Assembly (NCBI GenBank): GCA_902533445.1
Contig: CACALX010000010.1
Location: 1 to 42,355 of the forward strand
From: an uncultured Pelagibacteraceae bacterium
GTDB lineage: Bacteria > Pseudomonadota > Alphaproteobacteria > Pelagibacterales > Pelagibacteraceae
Length of the DNA stretch: 42,355 bases
Direction of reading: 5' to 3'
This document shows positions 23,799-31,917 of this stretch, in pieces. A program made the translations under genes and the position numbers. A model generated the notes under the pieces. It was given only the letters and a program-made list of their open reading frames with translations. It did not search any database and was not told the origin of the DNA. How positions within the stretch are numbered: position 1 is the stretch's first letter; every line of letters starts with the position of its first letter.

Positions 23799-23823
23799 AT
23801 CACTTTTTAATAGGTGTGAAAAT

Positions 23824-24975
23824 CTAAAAAAGCTTCTTTTTATCTGTCCATGGGCCTTTTTTTGTTTTGGGTAAAAACTTTTTAAGATCTAATAGGACTT
23901 TCTCAGATAACTTTCTGTAGGTAGTAAGTTTTCCTCCATAAATGTTTAAAAGTGGTAATTTTTTTACAATGTGTAAATCAAAAACATAATCTCTTGTAAC
24001 TTTTGAGGCCTCTTTAAAGTCCTCTATTAGAGGTCTTATTCCTGAATAAGTATCAACTATATCTTTTTTGCTAATTTGTTTTTTTAAATAATTATTTACT
24101 GACCGAATTAAGTATTGAATTTCTTGTTTTGATATTACACTGTTTTCTGGGGATTTAACCTCTACTTCAGTTGTTCCAATTAATGAAAATTTTTTCTTGT
24201 AAGGAATTACAAATATAATTCTTTTGTCCGAATTTTGAAAAGTAAATGCAACATCTTCTTTATACAACTTCTTAGTAATGATATGGCTTCCTTTAACTAA
24301 TCTTATTTTATTTTTAGATTTTATTTTTATATTTTTATGTAGAGTTTCATTTATCCATGGTCCAGATGCATTGATTAAAACTTTCGATTTTATTTTTTTT
24401 CTATTTTGAAGACTAATGACCCATTCATTATTAATAATTTTAGCTTTTTTTACTTTGTTGTATTCTAGTATTTTAGCTTTATTTCTTTTTGCATCCTGAG
24501 CATTTAACTTTGTTAATTTTTTATCATCAATTTGAATATCAAAATATTGAAAACCAGTTTTGTATTTCTCTTTAAGAATATTTGGAAATTTTTTACTAAG
24601 ATCAAATGTTCTTGATTTTGGAATATTAGTTTTTCCACCTAAATTGTCATATAAAAATAAACCAAATTTAACTAACCATGCCGGTCTAATTTTATCAGTA
24701 TGAGGAATTATAAATGGTATTGGTTTTGAGATATGTTTTGCAATTTTGTAAACAATTTCTCTTTCTTTAAGAGACTCTCTTACTAATTTAAATTCATAAT
24801 TTTCTAGGTAACGAAGCCCACCATGAATTAATTTTGTTGACCAAGAAGAAGTTGCGCCTCCAATTTCTCCTTTGTCAGCCAAACATACAGACAAACCTCT
24901 CCCGGCAGCATCTCTTGCTATCCCGGCTCCGTTTATACCACCACCTATTATAAATAAATCAAATACTTTAGACAT
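23824..24975 (-). CDS. glpD: Glycerol-3-phosphate dehydrogenase, GlpD-type FAD oxidoreductase (short form)
   Basis: A 383-aa FAD-dependent oxidoreductase that should oxidise sn-glycerol 3-phosphate to dihydroxyacetone phosphate and pass electrons to quinone. The FAD loop IIGGGINGAG is at about 9-18. GlpD-typical SSWSTKLIHGGLRYLENYEFKLVRE follows near 43-67, INASGPWIN is in the middle, and YSGIRPLIED and NIYGGKLTTYRKLSE lie toward the end. It stops soon after, so the C-terminal helical domain of E. coli-type GlpD (about 500 aa) is absent. ATG 24975 is used; the TTG one codon upstream is less likely. It is last in the ProV-thioesterase-EamA-IPNS operon on this strand. Confidence 0.85.
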   Translation of the reverse strand: MSKVFDLFIIGGGINGAGIARDAAGRGLSVCLADKGEIGGATSSWSTKLIHGGLRYLENYEFKLVRESLKEREIVYKIAKHISKPIPFIIPHTDKIRPAWLVKFGLFLYDNLGGKTNIPKSRTFDLSKKFPNILKEKYKTGFQYFDIQIDDKKLTKLNAQDAKRNKAKILEYNKVKKAKIINNEWVISLQNRKKIKSKVLINASGPWINETLHKNIKIKSKNKIRLVKGSHIITKKLYKEDVAFTFQNSDKRIIFVIPYKKKFSLIGTTEVEVKSPENSVISKQEIQYLIRSVNNYLKKQISKKDIVDTYSGIRPLIEDFKEASKVTRDYVFDLHIVKKLPLLNIYGGKLTTYRKLSEKVLLDLKKFLPKTKKGPWTDKKKLF

Positions 24976-25029
24976 CAAATTTAATTGTTTATAAAATGTA
25001 ATAATAAATTTTCAACGACTTAAATTATT

Positions 25030-25998
25030 TTAACGTTGGTATTCGATAAATTTTTTTAAAGATTGATTTAGAAATTTTTCATAAATCTGTCCTGTGTTTG
25101 AATATTTTTTTGAGTTAAGGAAAGATTTATTCATTCTAAAGTCATAAGAAGGTTCAAAAAAGAATGGAATAGATAGTCTCTTACTTTTATTCCATAATAC
25201 TCTATGATTTGTAGCTTTAAACTTACCCTTACTTAAAAACTCTAAAGCTCTTCCTGTATTTACTACCAAAGCTTTTTCATTAAATGGTACATCATACCAT
25301 TTTTTTGTTTTTCTATTCTGTACTTGAAGCCCACCTTTTTTATCTTGATATAGAACTGTAAATATTCCACTATCAACATGTGTTTCACATCCAAGTGCAA
25401 CACCATCTTGTTTTGATATTTCTACTGGCTTTGTTTGATTTGGATAATAATTAAATCTTAAAGTGCTTAATGTTTTTAACCTTGAGAATGCTTTTCGTGA
25501 AATATCTGGATTAAGTTTATTTAATTTAATCACACTTTTAAGCAAAGTTTCACTTAAATTGTAAATATTTTCAAAATATTTATTCAAAGCATTTATAGAA
25601 GTTTTGTTAAAACATATATTTAGATTTAAATATTCAATGTATTGATTTCTAGTTTTTGAAGAATATTTTTTGGTAACTTTTAAATCCCCTATATCCAAAC
25701 CCTCTTTACCATTCACGTCATTTGGAAAATAACCCCTGTAAAGATTTATACTTTTTTTATTCCATTTTTTTGGTGATAGTTTTCTTTTTTTATTGTCTGA
25801 TAAATTAAAAAATTTGTTTCCTATTTCACATATTTTTTTAATTTCTTTTAAATTAAGCCCATGTCCTATCACTTGGAAAAAACCAACATTTACACAAGCT
25901 TTTTCAATTTCTTTAATTGTTTTTAATGCATATTGAGTTTCAAAATTATTTTTAATTAGTGAAGAGATATTAATTGTTGGAATGTAATTTTTTGTCAT
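25030..25998 (-). CDS. Isopenicillin-N-synthase-like Fe(II) oxygenase
   Basis: A 322-aa non-heme iron oxygenase of the IPNS/2-oxoglutarate family. The N-terminal DIOX_N-like region has ACVNVGFFQVIGHGL near residues 34-48. Iron ligands are His207 and Asp209 (THVDSGIFTVL) and His265 (NHRVLWN), and the 2-oxoglutarate or substrate anchor is Arg274-x-Ser276. All key residues are kept. Family members hydroxylate or desaturate small metabolites, and the substrate is unknown. It overlaps the EamA carrier gene by 4 bp, which suggests that the carrier moves its substrate or product. It is very Lys/Asn-rich, like its neighbours. Confidence 0.85.
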   Translation of the reverse strand: MTKNYIPTINISSLIKNNFETQYALKTIKEIEKACVNVGFFQVIGHGLNLKEIKKICEIGNKFFNLSDNKKRKLSPKKWNKKSINLYRGYFPNDVNGKEGLDIGDLKVTKKYSSKTRNQYIEYLNLNICFNKTSINALNKYFENIYNLSETLLKSVIKLNKLNPDISRKAFSRLKTLSTLRFNYYPNQTKPVEISKQDGVALGCETHVDSGIFTVLYQDKKGGLQVQNRKTKKWYDVPFNEKALVVNTGRALEFLSKGKFKATNHRVLWNKSKRLSIPFFFEPSYDFRMNKSFLNSKKYSNTGQIYEKFLNQSLKKFIEYQR

Positions 25999-26951
25999 CT
26001 TCTAACAGGTGTTTCTGTAGCAATGTATTGCTCTCTGACTTTCTCTCTTAAATATATGTATATTCCAGCTGCTATTATACACGCAACACCTAGAAATGTT
26101 CTTCCAGATGGAATCTCGTTAAATAGGAAATACCCTGGTATCATCGACATTATAATTAGAGAGTATTCAAATAAAGAAACAACTGATGGAGATGCAACTA
26201 TGTATGCAGAAAATATACAAAGAAAAGCAATTGATGCTGCTACACCAAAAAATAATATAAATTTCCATGTGTAATCAAAGTTAGAAAACCATTCTCTAAA
26301 AATAAATTGAGTTGTTGGATCAAAATTAGAATTGTTAAACTGACCATTGCCCATAAACAGATAAATAACCCCACATAATATGAGAGCAATTAAATAAAAG
26401 TAAAACAGCTGAGTGTTTACGTCATCTTTGTCGGAGGTATATTTTGTTATTGTCATAGAGGCTGCATAAAAAAATGCACATCCAACAGGAAGTAGACTTT
26501 TGTATTCAAAATCTGAAAAATTTGGATTTAAAACAATAAACACACCAATAAAACCAAACAAAATTGCAGACCATCTTCTTATTCCAATAAATTCTTTCAA
26601 AAAAAATTTTGCAAAAATTGACACAAAAAATGGACATGAAAAAAATAAAGCATTTGCTGTAGCCAAAGGCATATAAGTTAAAGAAATAAAAAATGCAGAA
26701 AAGGCTAAAAAATGAAGAATAACTCTGACAACGGTTAAAAAAGGATAATAGGTTTTTAAAGAAACTTTTTGACCTCTAAATTTAACGTAACAAAACAGTA
26801 AAATTGCAGCAACAAAATATCTTCCAAAAAAGATCTCATAAAGTGCTGCTTTTTCAAAAATAAATTTAATTAAGGAGTCCTGCATTGCAAATAAAGTCAT
26901 AGCAGCAATAATTAAAAGAATTCCTTTTGAGTTATTGTCAGTGCTCATCAT
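25995..26951 (-). CDS. EamA/DMT family transporter
   Basis: A 318-aa inner-membrane carrier with about ten helices in two EamA repeats. The first repeat begins SKGILLIIAAMTLFAMQDSLIKFIFE with FFGRYFVAAILLF; the second half contains FFGVAASIAFLCIFSAYIVASPSVVSLFEY and ends LGVACIIAAGIYIYLREK. The ATG codons at 26951 and 26948 are adjacent and equally possible. Drug/metabolite transporters move small organic molecules, usually outward, and the substrate is unknown. It sits between the thioesterase (37-bp gap) and the IPNS-like oxygenase (4-bp overlap) in a minus-strand operon. Confidence 0.85.
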   Translation of the reverse strand: MMSTDNNSKGILLIIAAMTLFAMQDSLIKFIFEKAALYEIFFGRYFVAAILLFCYVKFRGQKVSLKTYYPFLTVVRVILHFLAFSAFFISLTYMPLATANALFFSCPFFVSIFAKFFLKEFIGIRRWSAILFGFIGVFIVLNPNFSDFEYKSLLPVGCAFFYAASMTITKYTSDKDDVNTQLFYFYLIALILCGVIYLFMGNGQFNNSNFDPTTQFIFREWFSNFDYTWKFILFFGVAASIAFLCIFSAYIVASPSVVSLFEYSLIIMSMIPGYFLFNEIPSGRTFLGVACIIAAGIYIYLREKVREQYIATETPVRR

Positions 26952-26988
26952 GCACCTATATCAAAAAAAAATTCTTTCGAATATTTAA

Positions 26989-27450
26989 TTATTTCTTCAA
27001 TTTAGAAGTGAATAGAAGGCCTTCAGTTGAAAATTTTGATTTATTTTGTTCAATAAAGTCTTTCATTATTTTTACTTTTTCTTGCTCAAACTCTGTGACT
27101 TTTCTTTTACTCAAATCTATATAAAGTGATATCCATTCCATAGAGGCTGAAAGTTTGTTAGTTTTTTGAGAAATCATTTCCATTTTTAAATGTAATCTTT
27201 TTTTATCATGATCAAAGTAAATAAGATTAACATTAACTATTTCTCCTTCTTTTATTTCACTTACATATTTCGTATTGGTTTCAACAACCATTGTGCTTCT
27301 ATTTAGATCTTTAGCTGCTGTTCCTCCCATTTTAAATTTCTCAAGAGCAACTTCCCATGCTTGATCAAACACTAGAACATAATAAGCCATATTCATGTGA
27401 TTGTTATAATCTACCCATTCCTTTTTGACTGCGAAAGTTTTTAATAACAC
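26989..27450 (-). CDS. Hotdog-fold acyl-CoA thioesterase (4HBT type)
   Basis: A 153-aa thioesterase of the 4-hydroxybenzoyl-CoA thioesterase type. The N-terminal active-site block EWVDYNNHMNMAYYVLVFDQAWE is at about 11-33, with the Asp/Asn and His typical of the family. The core strands follow (TNTKYVSEIKEGE, KRLHLKMEMI). The start is a GTG at 27450, one base after the ProV stop, so the two are coupled. Because it accompanies a glycine-betaine-type ATPase and lies near a gamma-butyrobetaine-hydroxylase-like gene, betainyl-CoA, the carnitine-degradation thioester, is a candidate substrate. That is inference from context only; a fatty acyl-CoA is also possible. Confidence 0.78.
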   Translation of the reverse strand: MLLKTFAVKKEWVDYNNHMNMAYYVLVFDQAWEVALEKFKMGGTAAKDLNRSTMVVETNTKYVSEIKEGEIVNVNLIYFDHDKKRLHLKMEMISQKTNKLSASMEWISLYIDLSKRKVTEFEQEKVKIMKDFIEQNKSKFSTEGLLFTSKLKK

Positions 27451-27451
27451 C

Positions 27452-28477
27452 TTATGATCTTGTTAATGAAGACTGTAATTCTTGGTTTGAAATATATCCC
27501 TTTATATTTCCACTTTTATCTACGACTTCACAATTTGAGTCAGAACAAACAATTTTTGGTAAAAAATCCTCAATAAATTCATCTTCATTTACTTTTATTA
27601 AGTTCGATTTATCTATGTCATTTGCTTGATCAGCTGTTTTCATTATAATTTTTGCTTTTATGACTTTTGCTCTATTTACATCTTTTACAAAAGCTTTTAC
27701 ATAATCATCAGCAGGGTTCATGATGATTTCTTCTGGAGTTCCTACTTGAACTAATTTTCCAGAATTTAATATCCCTATATGATCTCCCAATCTTAATGAC
27801 TCATCAAGATCGTGTGTAATAAATACAATTGTTTTTTTTAATTCTGCCTGAAGATCAATTAATTGTTTTTGCATATCACTTCTAATTAAAGGGTCTAGAG
27901 CACTGAAAGCTTCATCCATTAACATTATATCTGTGTCAGTAGCTAACGCTCTTGCTAAACCTACACGTTGCTGCATTCCCCCCGATAATTGAGCGGGGTA
28001 TTGATTTTCAAAACCAGTTAGACCAACTGCATCAATTTTTTCCATAGATATTTTATTTCTTTCATCTTCATTTTTCCCTTGCATTTCTAGCCCATAACCA
28101 ACATTTTGAATTACAGTTTTATGTGGAAACAAACCAAACCTTTGAAATACCATGCTCATTTTATGTCTTCTAAATTCGATAAGCTTATCTTTATTTAATG
28201 ACATCACATTTGTACCCTCAACTAAAATTTCACCATCAGTTGGGTCAATTAATCTATTTAAATGTCTTATTAATGTTGATTTTCCGGACCCAGATAAACC
28301 CATACAAACAAAAGTTTCTCCCTCTTCAATTTTAAGAGAGACATTGTCTAATCCAACTGTATGACCGGTACTTTCTAAAATTTCATCTTTCGTCGCCCCG
28401 TCTTTAACTCTTGGAAGTACAGAAGCAGGGTTATTACCAAAAATTTTATATACGTTGTTGATCTCAATTTTTGACAT
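27452..28477 (-). CDS. ProV-like glycine betaine/proline ABC transporter ATP-binding protein (orphan)
   Basis: A 341-aa ATPase of the ProV/OpuAA type. The ProV-specific leader IEINNVYKIFGNNPASVL precedes the core. Walker A GLSGSGKST lies near residues 63-71, then FQRFGLFPHKTVIQNVGYGLE, signature LSGGMQQRVGLARAL and Walker B IMLMDEAFSALDPLIR. A C-terminal CBS-like region is present but shortened compared with E. coli ProV (400 aa), and the final helix and tail end SNQELQSSLTRS. ATG 28477 (MSKIEINN) is chosen; a longer frame to 28519 has no support. No permease (ProW) or binding protein (ProX) is adjacent, so its partners must lie elsewhere. Confidence 0.88.
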   Translation of the reverse strand: MSKIEINNVYKIFGNNPASVLPRVKDGATKDEILESTGHTVGLDNVSLKIEEGETFVCMGLSGSGKSTLIRHLNRLIDPTDGEILVEGTNVMSLNKDKLIEFRRHKMSMVFQRFGLFPHKTVIQNVGYGLEMQGKNEDERNKISMEKIDAVGLTGFENQYPAQLSGGMQQRVGLARALATDTDIMLMDEAFSALDPLIRSDMQKQLIDLQAELKKTIVFITHDLDESLRLGDHIGILNSGKLVQVGTPEEIIMNPADDYVKAFVKDVNRAKVIKAKIIMKTADQANDIDKSNLIKVNEDEFIEDFLPKIVCSDSNCEVVDKSGNIKGYISNQELQSSLTRS

Positions 28478-28533
28478 TAAGCATTGTTCTAACAGTTTAA
28501 AGTGTATTATGTAAAACAATTTCTATACAACTT

Positions 28534-28590
28534 AAAATTGATTCTTATAAAATCGATTTTGTTTGATTTTAATAGTCATTTTAATAATCA
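28534..28590. promoter_or_regulatory. 27-bp near-palindrome and 12-bp tandem repeat in the divergent proV-like/aldolase gap
   Basis: Bases 28534-28560 form a near-palindrome: AAAAT at one end, ATTTT at the other, and 10 of 13 positions complementary. Next to it TTTTAATAGTCA (28567-28578) is repeated in tandem as TTTTAATAATCA (28579-28590), an 11 of 12 match one helical turn apart. Both lie in the 121 bp between the ProV-like gene (minus) and the aldolase gene (plus), where divergent promoters must be. They may be regulator-binding sites, though AT-rich sequence makes chance repeats common. Confidence 0.3.
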
Positions 28591-28598
28591 TTTAAATT

Positions 28599-29330
28599 AT
28601 GATCAAATCAGATCAAGATATTAGATGCGAATTATCAGCTCTTTATAGAATTTTGCATATGTACGGAATGACAGATTTAGCAAATCAATGTGCAGGAGCA
28701 AGATCAGCTGAAGATAGAGATTGCTCTTTTGTTCATCCTTATGGAATGTTTTATGAAGAGATCACCGCATCATCTTTAGTAAAGATTGATAAAGACGGAA
28801 GAAAAATTAATTCAGATGGACCGTGGTTAAATGATGGCTGTATAAATCTTGCCCAGTGGATTTTTAATTCACGTTCTGATGTTAATTTTTATGTTCACGG
28901 TCATGCTAATGATGTCATGGCAGTAGGAGGAACTAAAGAAGGTTTGATGTATCTTTCACAAGCAGCCGTCTATTTAAATCATTTAATTGGATATATTGAT
29001 TATGAATTTGTTGAAGATAAAGATTTTGGAAAAAAATTTGAAAACCTTATAGGCAAGCACGACATTCTAATTACAAGAAATCATGGATACTACACTGTAG
29101 GTAAAACTGCTGCAGAAGCATTTTTTAAGGCTTATTATTTAGAGCAAGCCTGTACAGTACAAGTTAAGAATTTATCTATGGGCTTAAGTAAGCACGAGAT
29201 AGATAAACAAAAAGCAGCATTTTTTTGGGATAACATGAGTAGTTCAGATGATTATAATTATGATGGAAAAACAGAATGGCCAGCTCTATTGAGAAAACTT
29301 GACAGAGAACACTCAAATTATAAAGATTAA
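28599..29330 (+). CDS. Class II aldolase/adducin family protein
   Basis: A 243-aa zinc-dependent aldolase-family protein. Metal ligands are His100 and His102 (VHGHAND) and His162 (TRNHGYYTVGK), with the catalytic-type Glu53/Glu54 in FVHPYGMFYEEITASSLVKID. The C-terminal TAAEAFFKAYYLEQACTVQ helix is typical. Family members do retro-aldol cleavage, epimerisation or decarboxylation of hydroxylated acids and sugar phosphates. The phosphate-binding part cannot be confirmed here, so a non-phosphorylated substrate is likely. It is followed after 2 bp by a 2-oxoglutarate oxygenase gene, so cleavage of a hydroxylated product of that enzyme is an attractive hypothesis. Confidence 0.85.
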   Translation: MIKSDQDIRCELSALYRILHMYGMTDLANQCAGARSAEDRDCSFVHPYGMFYEEITASSLVKIDKDGRKINSDGPWLNDGCINLAQWIFNSRSDVNFYVHGHANDVMAVGGTKEGLMYLSQAAVYLNHLIGYIDYEFVEDKDFGKKFENLIGKHDILITRNHGYYTVGKTAAEAFFKAYYLEQACTVQVKNLSMGLSKHEIDKQKAAFFWDNMSSSDDYNYDGKTEWPALLRKLDREHSNYKD

Positions 29331-29332
29331 CT

Positions 29333-30469
29333 ATGCAAAATATTTCGATTAAAAATATTGTAAAAAATTCTACTAATCTTGAAGTTGATTGGAGTGATGG
29401 AGAAAAAAGTAAGTTTAATTATATGTGGTTAAGGGATAACTGTCCTACAGCACACGACAAAGACTCTCGTCATAGAATGTTTAATATTTTAAAAGTTTCT
29501 CAAAATATAAACCCAAAAAAATTTTTAGTAACTGATGATGGAAAGCTTCAAATAGAATGGAGTGAGGGTGATCATACAAGTTTGTATGATCCAAGTTGGT
29601 TAAGAGAAAATTGCTATACATTAAAAAATAAAAAAAAATTTGTTTCACCTTATCAAAAATGGGATAACTCATTAGAAAAAAACTTAAATTCAATCGAGGT
29701 TGATCATGATGAAATCATGGACAGTGAAAGCGGATTAGCTAAGTGGTTAGAATTTTTACACTTTAAAGGAATAGCAATTGTTAAAAATGCACCAGTAGAA
29801 AAGGAGTCTGCTTTTCCACTTTTAAAAAGAATTAGCCATGTGAGAGAAACTTTTTTCAAAACCCCTTTTGATGTAATAAATATTCCAAAACCTAACAACT
29901 CAGCTTACACTGCGCATGCATTAAGAAATCATTTAGATCTACCTTATTTTGAAACACCACCTGGTTATCAATTTCTGCATTGTTTAATTAACTCAGCAAC
30001 AGGTGGAAATTCGTCCGCTGTAGATGGGTTTGCAGTGGCTGAATACCTTAAAAAAAATCATCCAGAAACATTTAAAACATTAACAGAAATACCAGTGAAA
30101 TTTATTGATAATGATTATACGCAAAATACTTTAAGACATTTTCATTCAACACCAATTACTTTAACTAAAGATAAAGATTATAATGACATAAGATTTAGTG
30201 TGGCTACTATGGATGTTTTAGATTGCCATCCTGATGATATGGAGAAAGTTTATAAAGCACATCACGTTTTGGGTAATTTATTACATGATGACCGTTTTCA
30301 AATTCAATTTAGATTAGGACCAGGAGATATTTTTTCATTTAACAATAGAAGAGTATTACATGGAAGAACTGAATTTGATCCAAATTCAGGTCATAGACAT
30401 CTTCAGGGATATTATATGGATAGAGATGAAATTATTGGGAGATTGGCTTATTTAAAAAAGTCAAATTAA
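29333..30469 (+). CDS. Gamma-butyrobetaine hydroxylase/trimethyllysine dioxygenase-like oxygenase (TauD/TfdA family)
   Basis: A 378-aa Fe(II)/2-oxoglutarate oxygenase with the two-part layout of gamma-butyrobetaine hydroxylase. An N-terminal GBBH-like domain (about 10-95, two repeats of an LEVDWSDGE / LQIEWSEGD type) is followed by a TauD domain. Iron ligands are His200 and Asp202 (NHLDLPY) and His343 (VLHGRTEFD), and Arg355 is the 2-oxoglutarate anchor. The N-terminal zinc site of the animal enzymes (C-x-C-x2-C plus His) is degenerate: Cys37 and His81 remain, but the other cysteines are replaced in NCPTAHD, where His41 might substitute. A quaternary-amine substrate is likely but unproven. 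It is the second gene of the aldolase operon, and its stop overlaps the convergent aldehyde dehydrogenase stop. Confidence 0.85.
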   Translation: MQNISIKNIVKNSTNLEVDWSDGEKSKFNYMWLRDNCPTAHDKDSRHRMFNILKVSQNINPKKFLVTDDGKLQIEWSEGDHTSLYDPSWLRENCYTLKNKKKFVSPYQKWDNSLEKNLNSIEVDHDEIMDSESGLAKWLEFLHFKGIAIVKNAPVEKESAFPLLKRISHVRETFFKTPFDVINIPKPNNSAYTAHALRNHLDLPYFETPPGYQFLHCLINSATGGNSSAVDGFAVAEYLKKNHPETFKTLTEIPVKFIDNDYTQNTLRHFHSTPITLTKDKDYNDIRFSVATMDVLDCHPDDMEKVYKAHHVLGNLLHDDRFQIQFRLGPGDIFSFNNRRVLHGRTEFDPNSGHRHLQGYYMDRDEIIGRLAYLKKSN

Positions 30470-31896
30470 TTCCAACCAGTTACATTTTTTACTTCTAAAA
30501 ATTCTTCTAAACCCCATACTCCACCTTCTCTACCATTTCCAGATTGCCTGTAACCACCAAAAGGAGTTCCAACATCAGCTGCATTACCGTTTATATAGAC
30601 ACATCCTGATCTTAATTTTTTTGCAACTCTATGAGCTTTTTCTCTATCGTCAGTTTGAAGATAATTTCCTAAACCATAGGAAGTATCGTTTACAATTTTC
30701 ACCGCCTCATCTTCAGTATCAAATGGAATAATTGATAAAACAGGCCCAAATATTTCTTCTTTTGCAATTCTCATCTCATTTGTAACATCTGTAAAAATAG
30801 TTGGTTTAATAAAATATCCTTTATTTAGACCGTTTGGTAATTCTGGTCCTCCAGCAGCTAAAGTTGCCCCCTCAGAAATTCCACTTTCAATAAGATTTAT
30901 AATTTTATCGTACTGAACTTTTGAAATTACAGGACCAATGTGATCTCCTTTTTTGGTTGCTTGATCTACTTTAATTTTGTTTGCTTCATCAACAGCTTCT
31001 TTTACAGCTCTTTCATAAATTGATTTTTCAACTAACATTCTTGTAGGTGCATCACAAGATTGTCCTGAATTGCTCATTACATTTCTGATACCATCTCTAA
31101 CTGCATTCTTATAGCTATCAGCAAAAACAATGTTTCCACCTTTGCCACCCAATTCAAGACAAACTCTTTTAATTGTATCAGCAGCATTTTTAGAAATTAA
31201 TTTTCCAGCTCTTGTTGAGCCTGTAAAAGAAACCATATCAATATCTGTATGGCTTGAGATATCTGTTCCAACTCCTGCACCATCGCCATTTACTAAATTA
31301 AAAACTCCTTTTGGAAATCTAGCTTCATCAATCATTTCGGCAAATAACATTCCTGATATCGGAGCGATTTCTGAAGGTTTTAAAATCATGGTACATCCAG
31401 TTGCAAAAGCTGGAGCAACTTTAAGAGCAATTTGATTTATTGGCCAATTCCAAGGAGTTATTAACCCACAAACTCCAATTGGTTCATAATAAATATGATT
31501 ATTTGATTTTTCATCAAAATGCTCTTCGAAGTTAAAATTTTTAAGTCTTAATATGAAATCCTCTAAATGATCTCTACCAGATGCCGTTTGAACATCAGTT
31601 GACCAATCCATTGGGGCGCCCATTTCTAATGAAATAGCTTTTGCCATTTCATCAAATCTTTTTTTATAAATAGTTAATAATTTTTCTAATAATTTAATTC
31701 GTTCCTCTTTTGGGCTTTCTTTCCAAGTTTGAAATGCTATTTTTGCAGCTTTTACAGCTCTATTTGTATCTTCAGTGGATCCTAGAGAAATTACTGCGCA
31801 AGGATCTTCATTACATGGATTGATAACATCAAAGTCATTTTTTTTAATTGGATCTACCCACTCACCATCAATATAAAATTTTCTTTTATCTAACAT
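30466..31896 (-). CDS. Aldehyde dehydrogenase (NAD(P)-dependent), ALDH superfamily
   Basis: A 476-aa full-length ALDH. Blocks are ITPWNWPINQIALKVAPAFATGC, FTGSTRAGKLI, LELGGKGGNIVF with the general-base Glu near residue 246, NSGQSCDAPTRM with the catalytic Cys near 280, and EEIFGPVLSIIPF with the cofactor Glu. The usual GQ-C-A/T context reads GQSCDAP, as in one branch of bacterial ALDHs. It is the last gene of a minus-strand operon with a DMT carrier and a HIBADH-family dehydrogenase. It overlaps the convergent oxygenase gene by 4 bp (TTAA holds both stops). Alcohol-to-aldehyde-to-acid oxidation with its operon partner is possible. Confidence 0.9.
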   Translation of the reverse strand: MLDKRKFYIDGEWVDPIKKNDFDVINPCNEDPCAVISLGSTEDTNRAVKAAKIAFQTWKESPKEERIKLLEKLLTIYKKRFDEMAKAISLEMGAPMDWSTDVQTASGRDHLEDFILRLKNFNFEEHFDEKSNNHIYYEPIGVCGLITPWNWPINQIALKVAPAFATGCTMILKPSEIAPISGMLFAEMIDEARFPKGVFNLVNGDGAGVGTDISSHTDIDMVSFTGSTRAGKLISKNAADTIKRVCLELGGKGGNIVFADSYKNAVRDGIRNVMSNSGQSCDAPTRMLVEKSIYERAVKEAVDEANKIKVDQATKKGDHIGPVISKVQYDKIINLIESGISEGATLAAGGPELPNGLNKGYFIKPTIFTDVTNEMRIAKEEIFGPVLSIIPFDTEDEAVKIVNDTSYGLGNYLQTDDREKAHRVAKKLRSGCVYINGNAADVGTPFGGYRQSGNGREGGVWGLEEFLEVKNVTGWN

Positions 31897-31917
31897 GATT
31901 TTATTTTAGCATAATAT

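Noticed and set aside
31130..31435. 101-codon open frame on the plus strand inside the aldehyde dehydrogenase gene
   Set aside because: Antisense to a fully conserved ALDH region, with no ribosome-binding site and no recognisable protein features.
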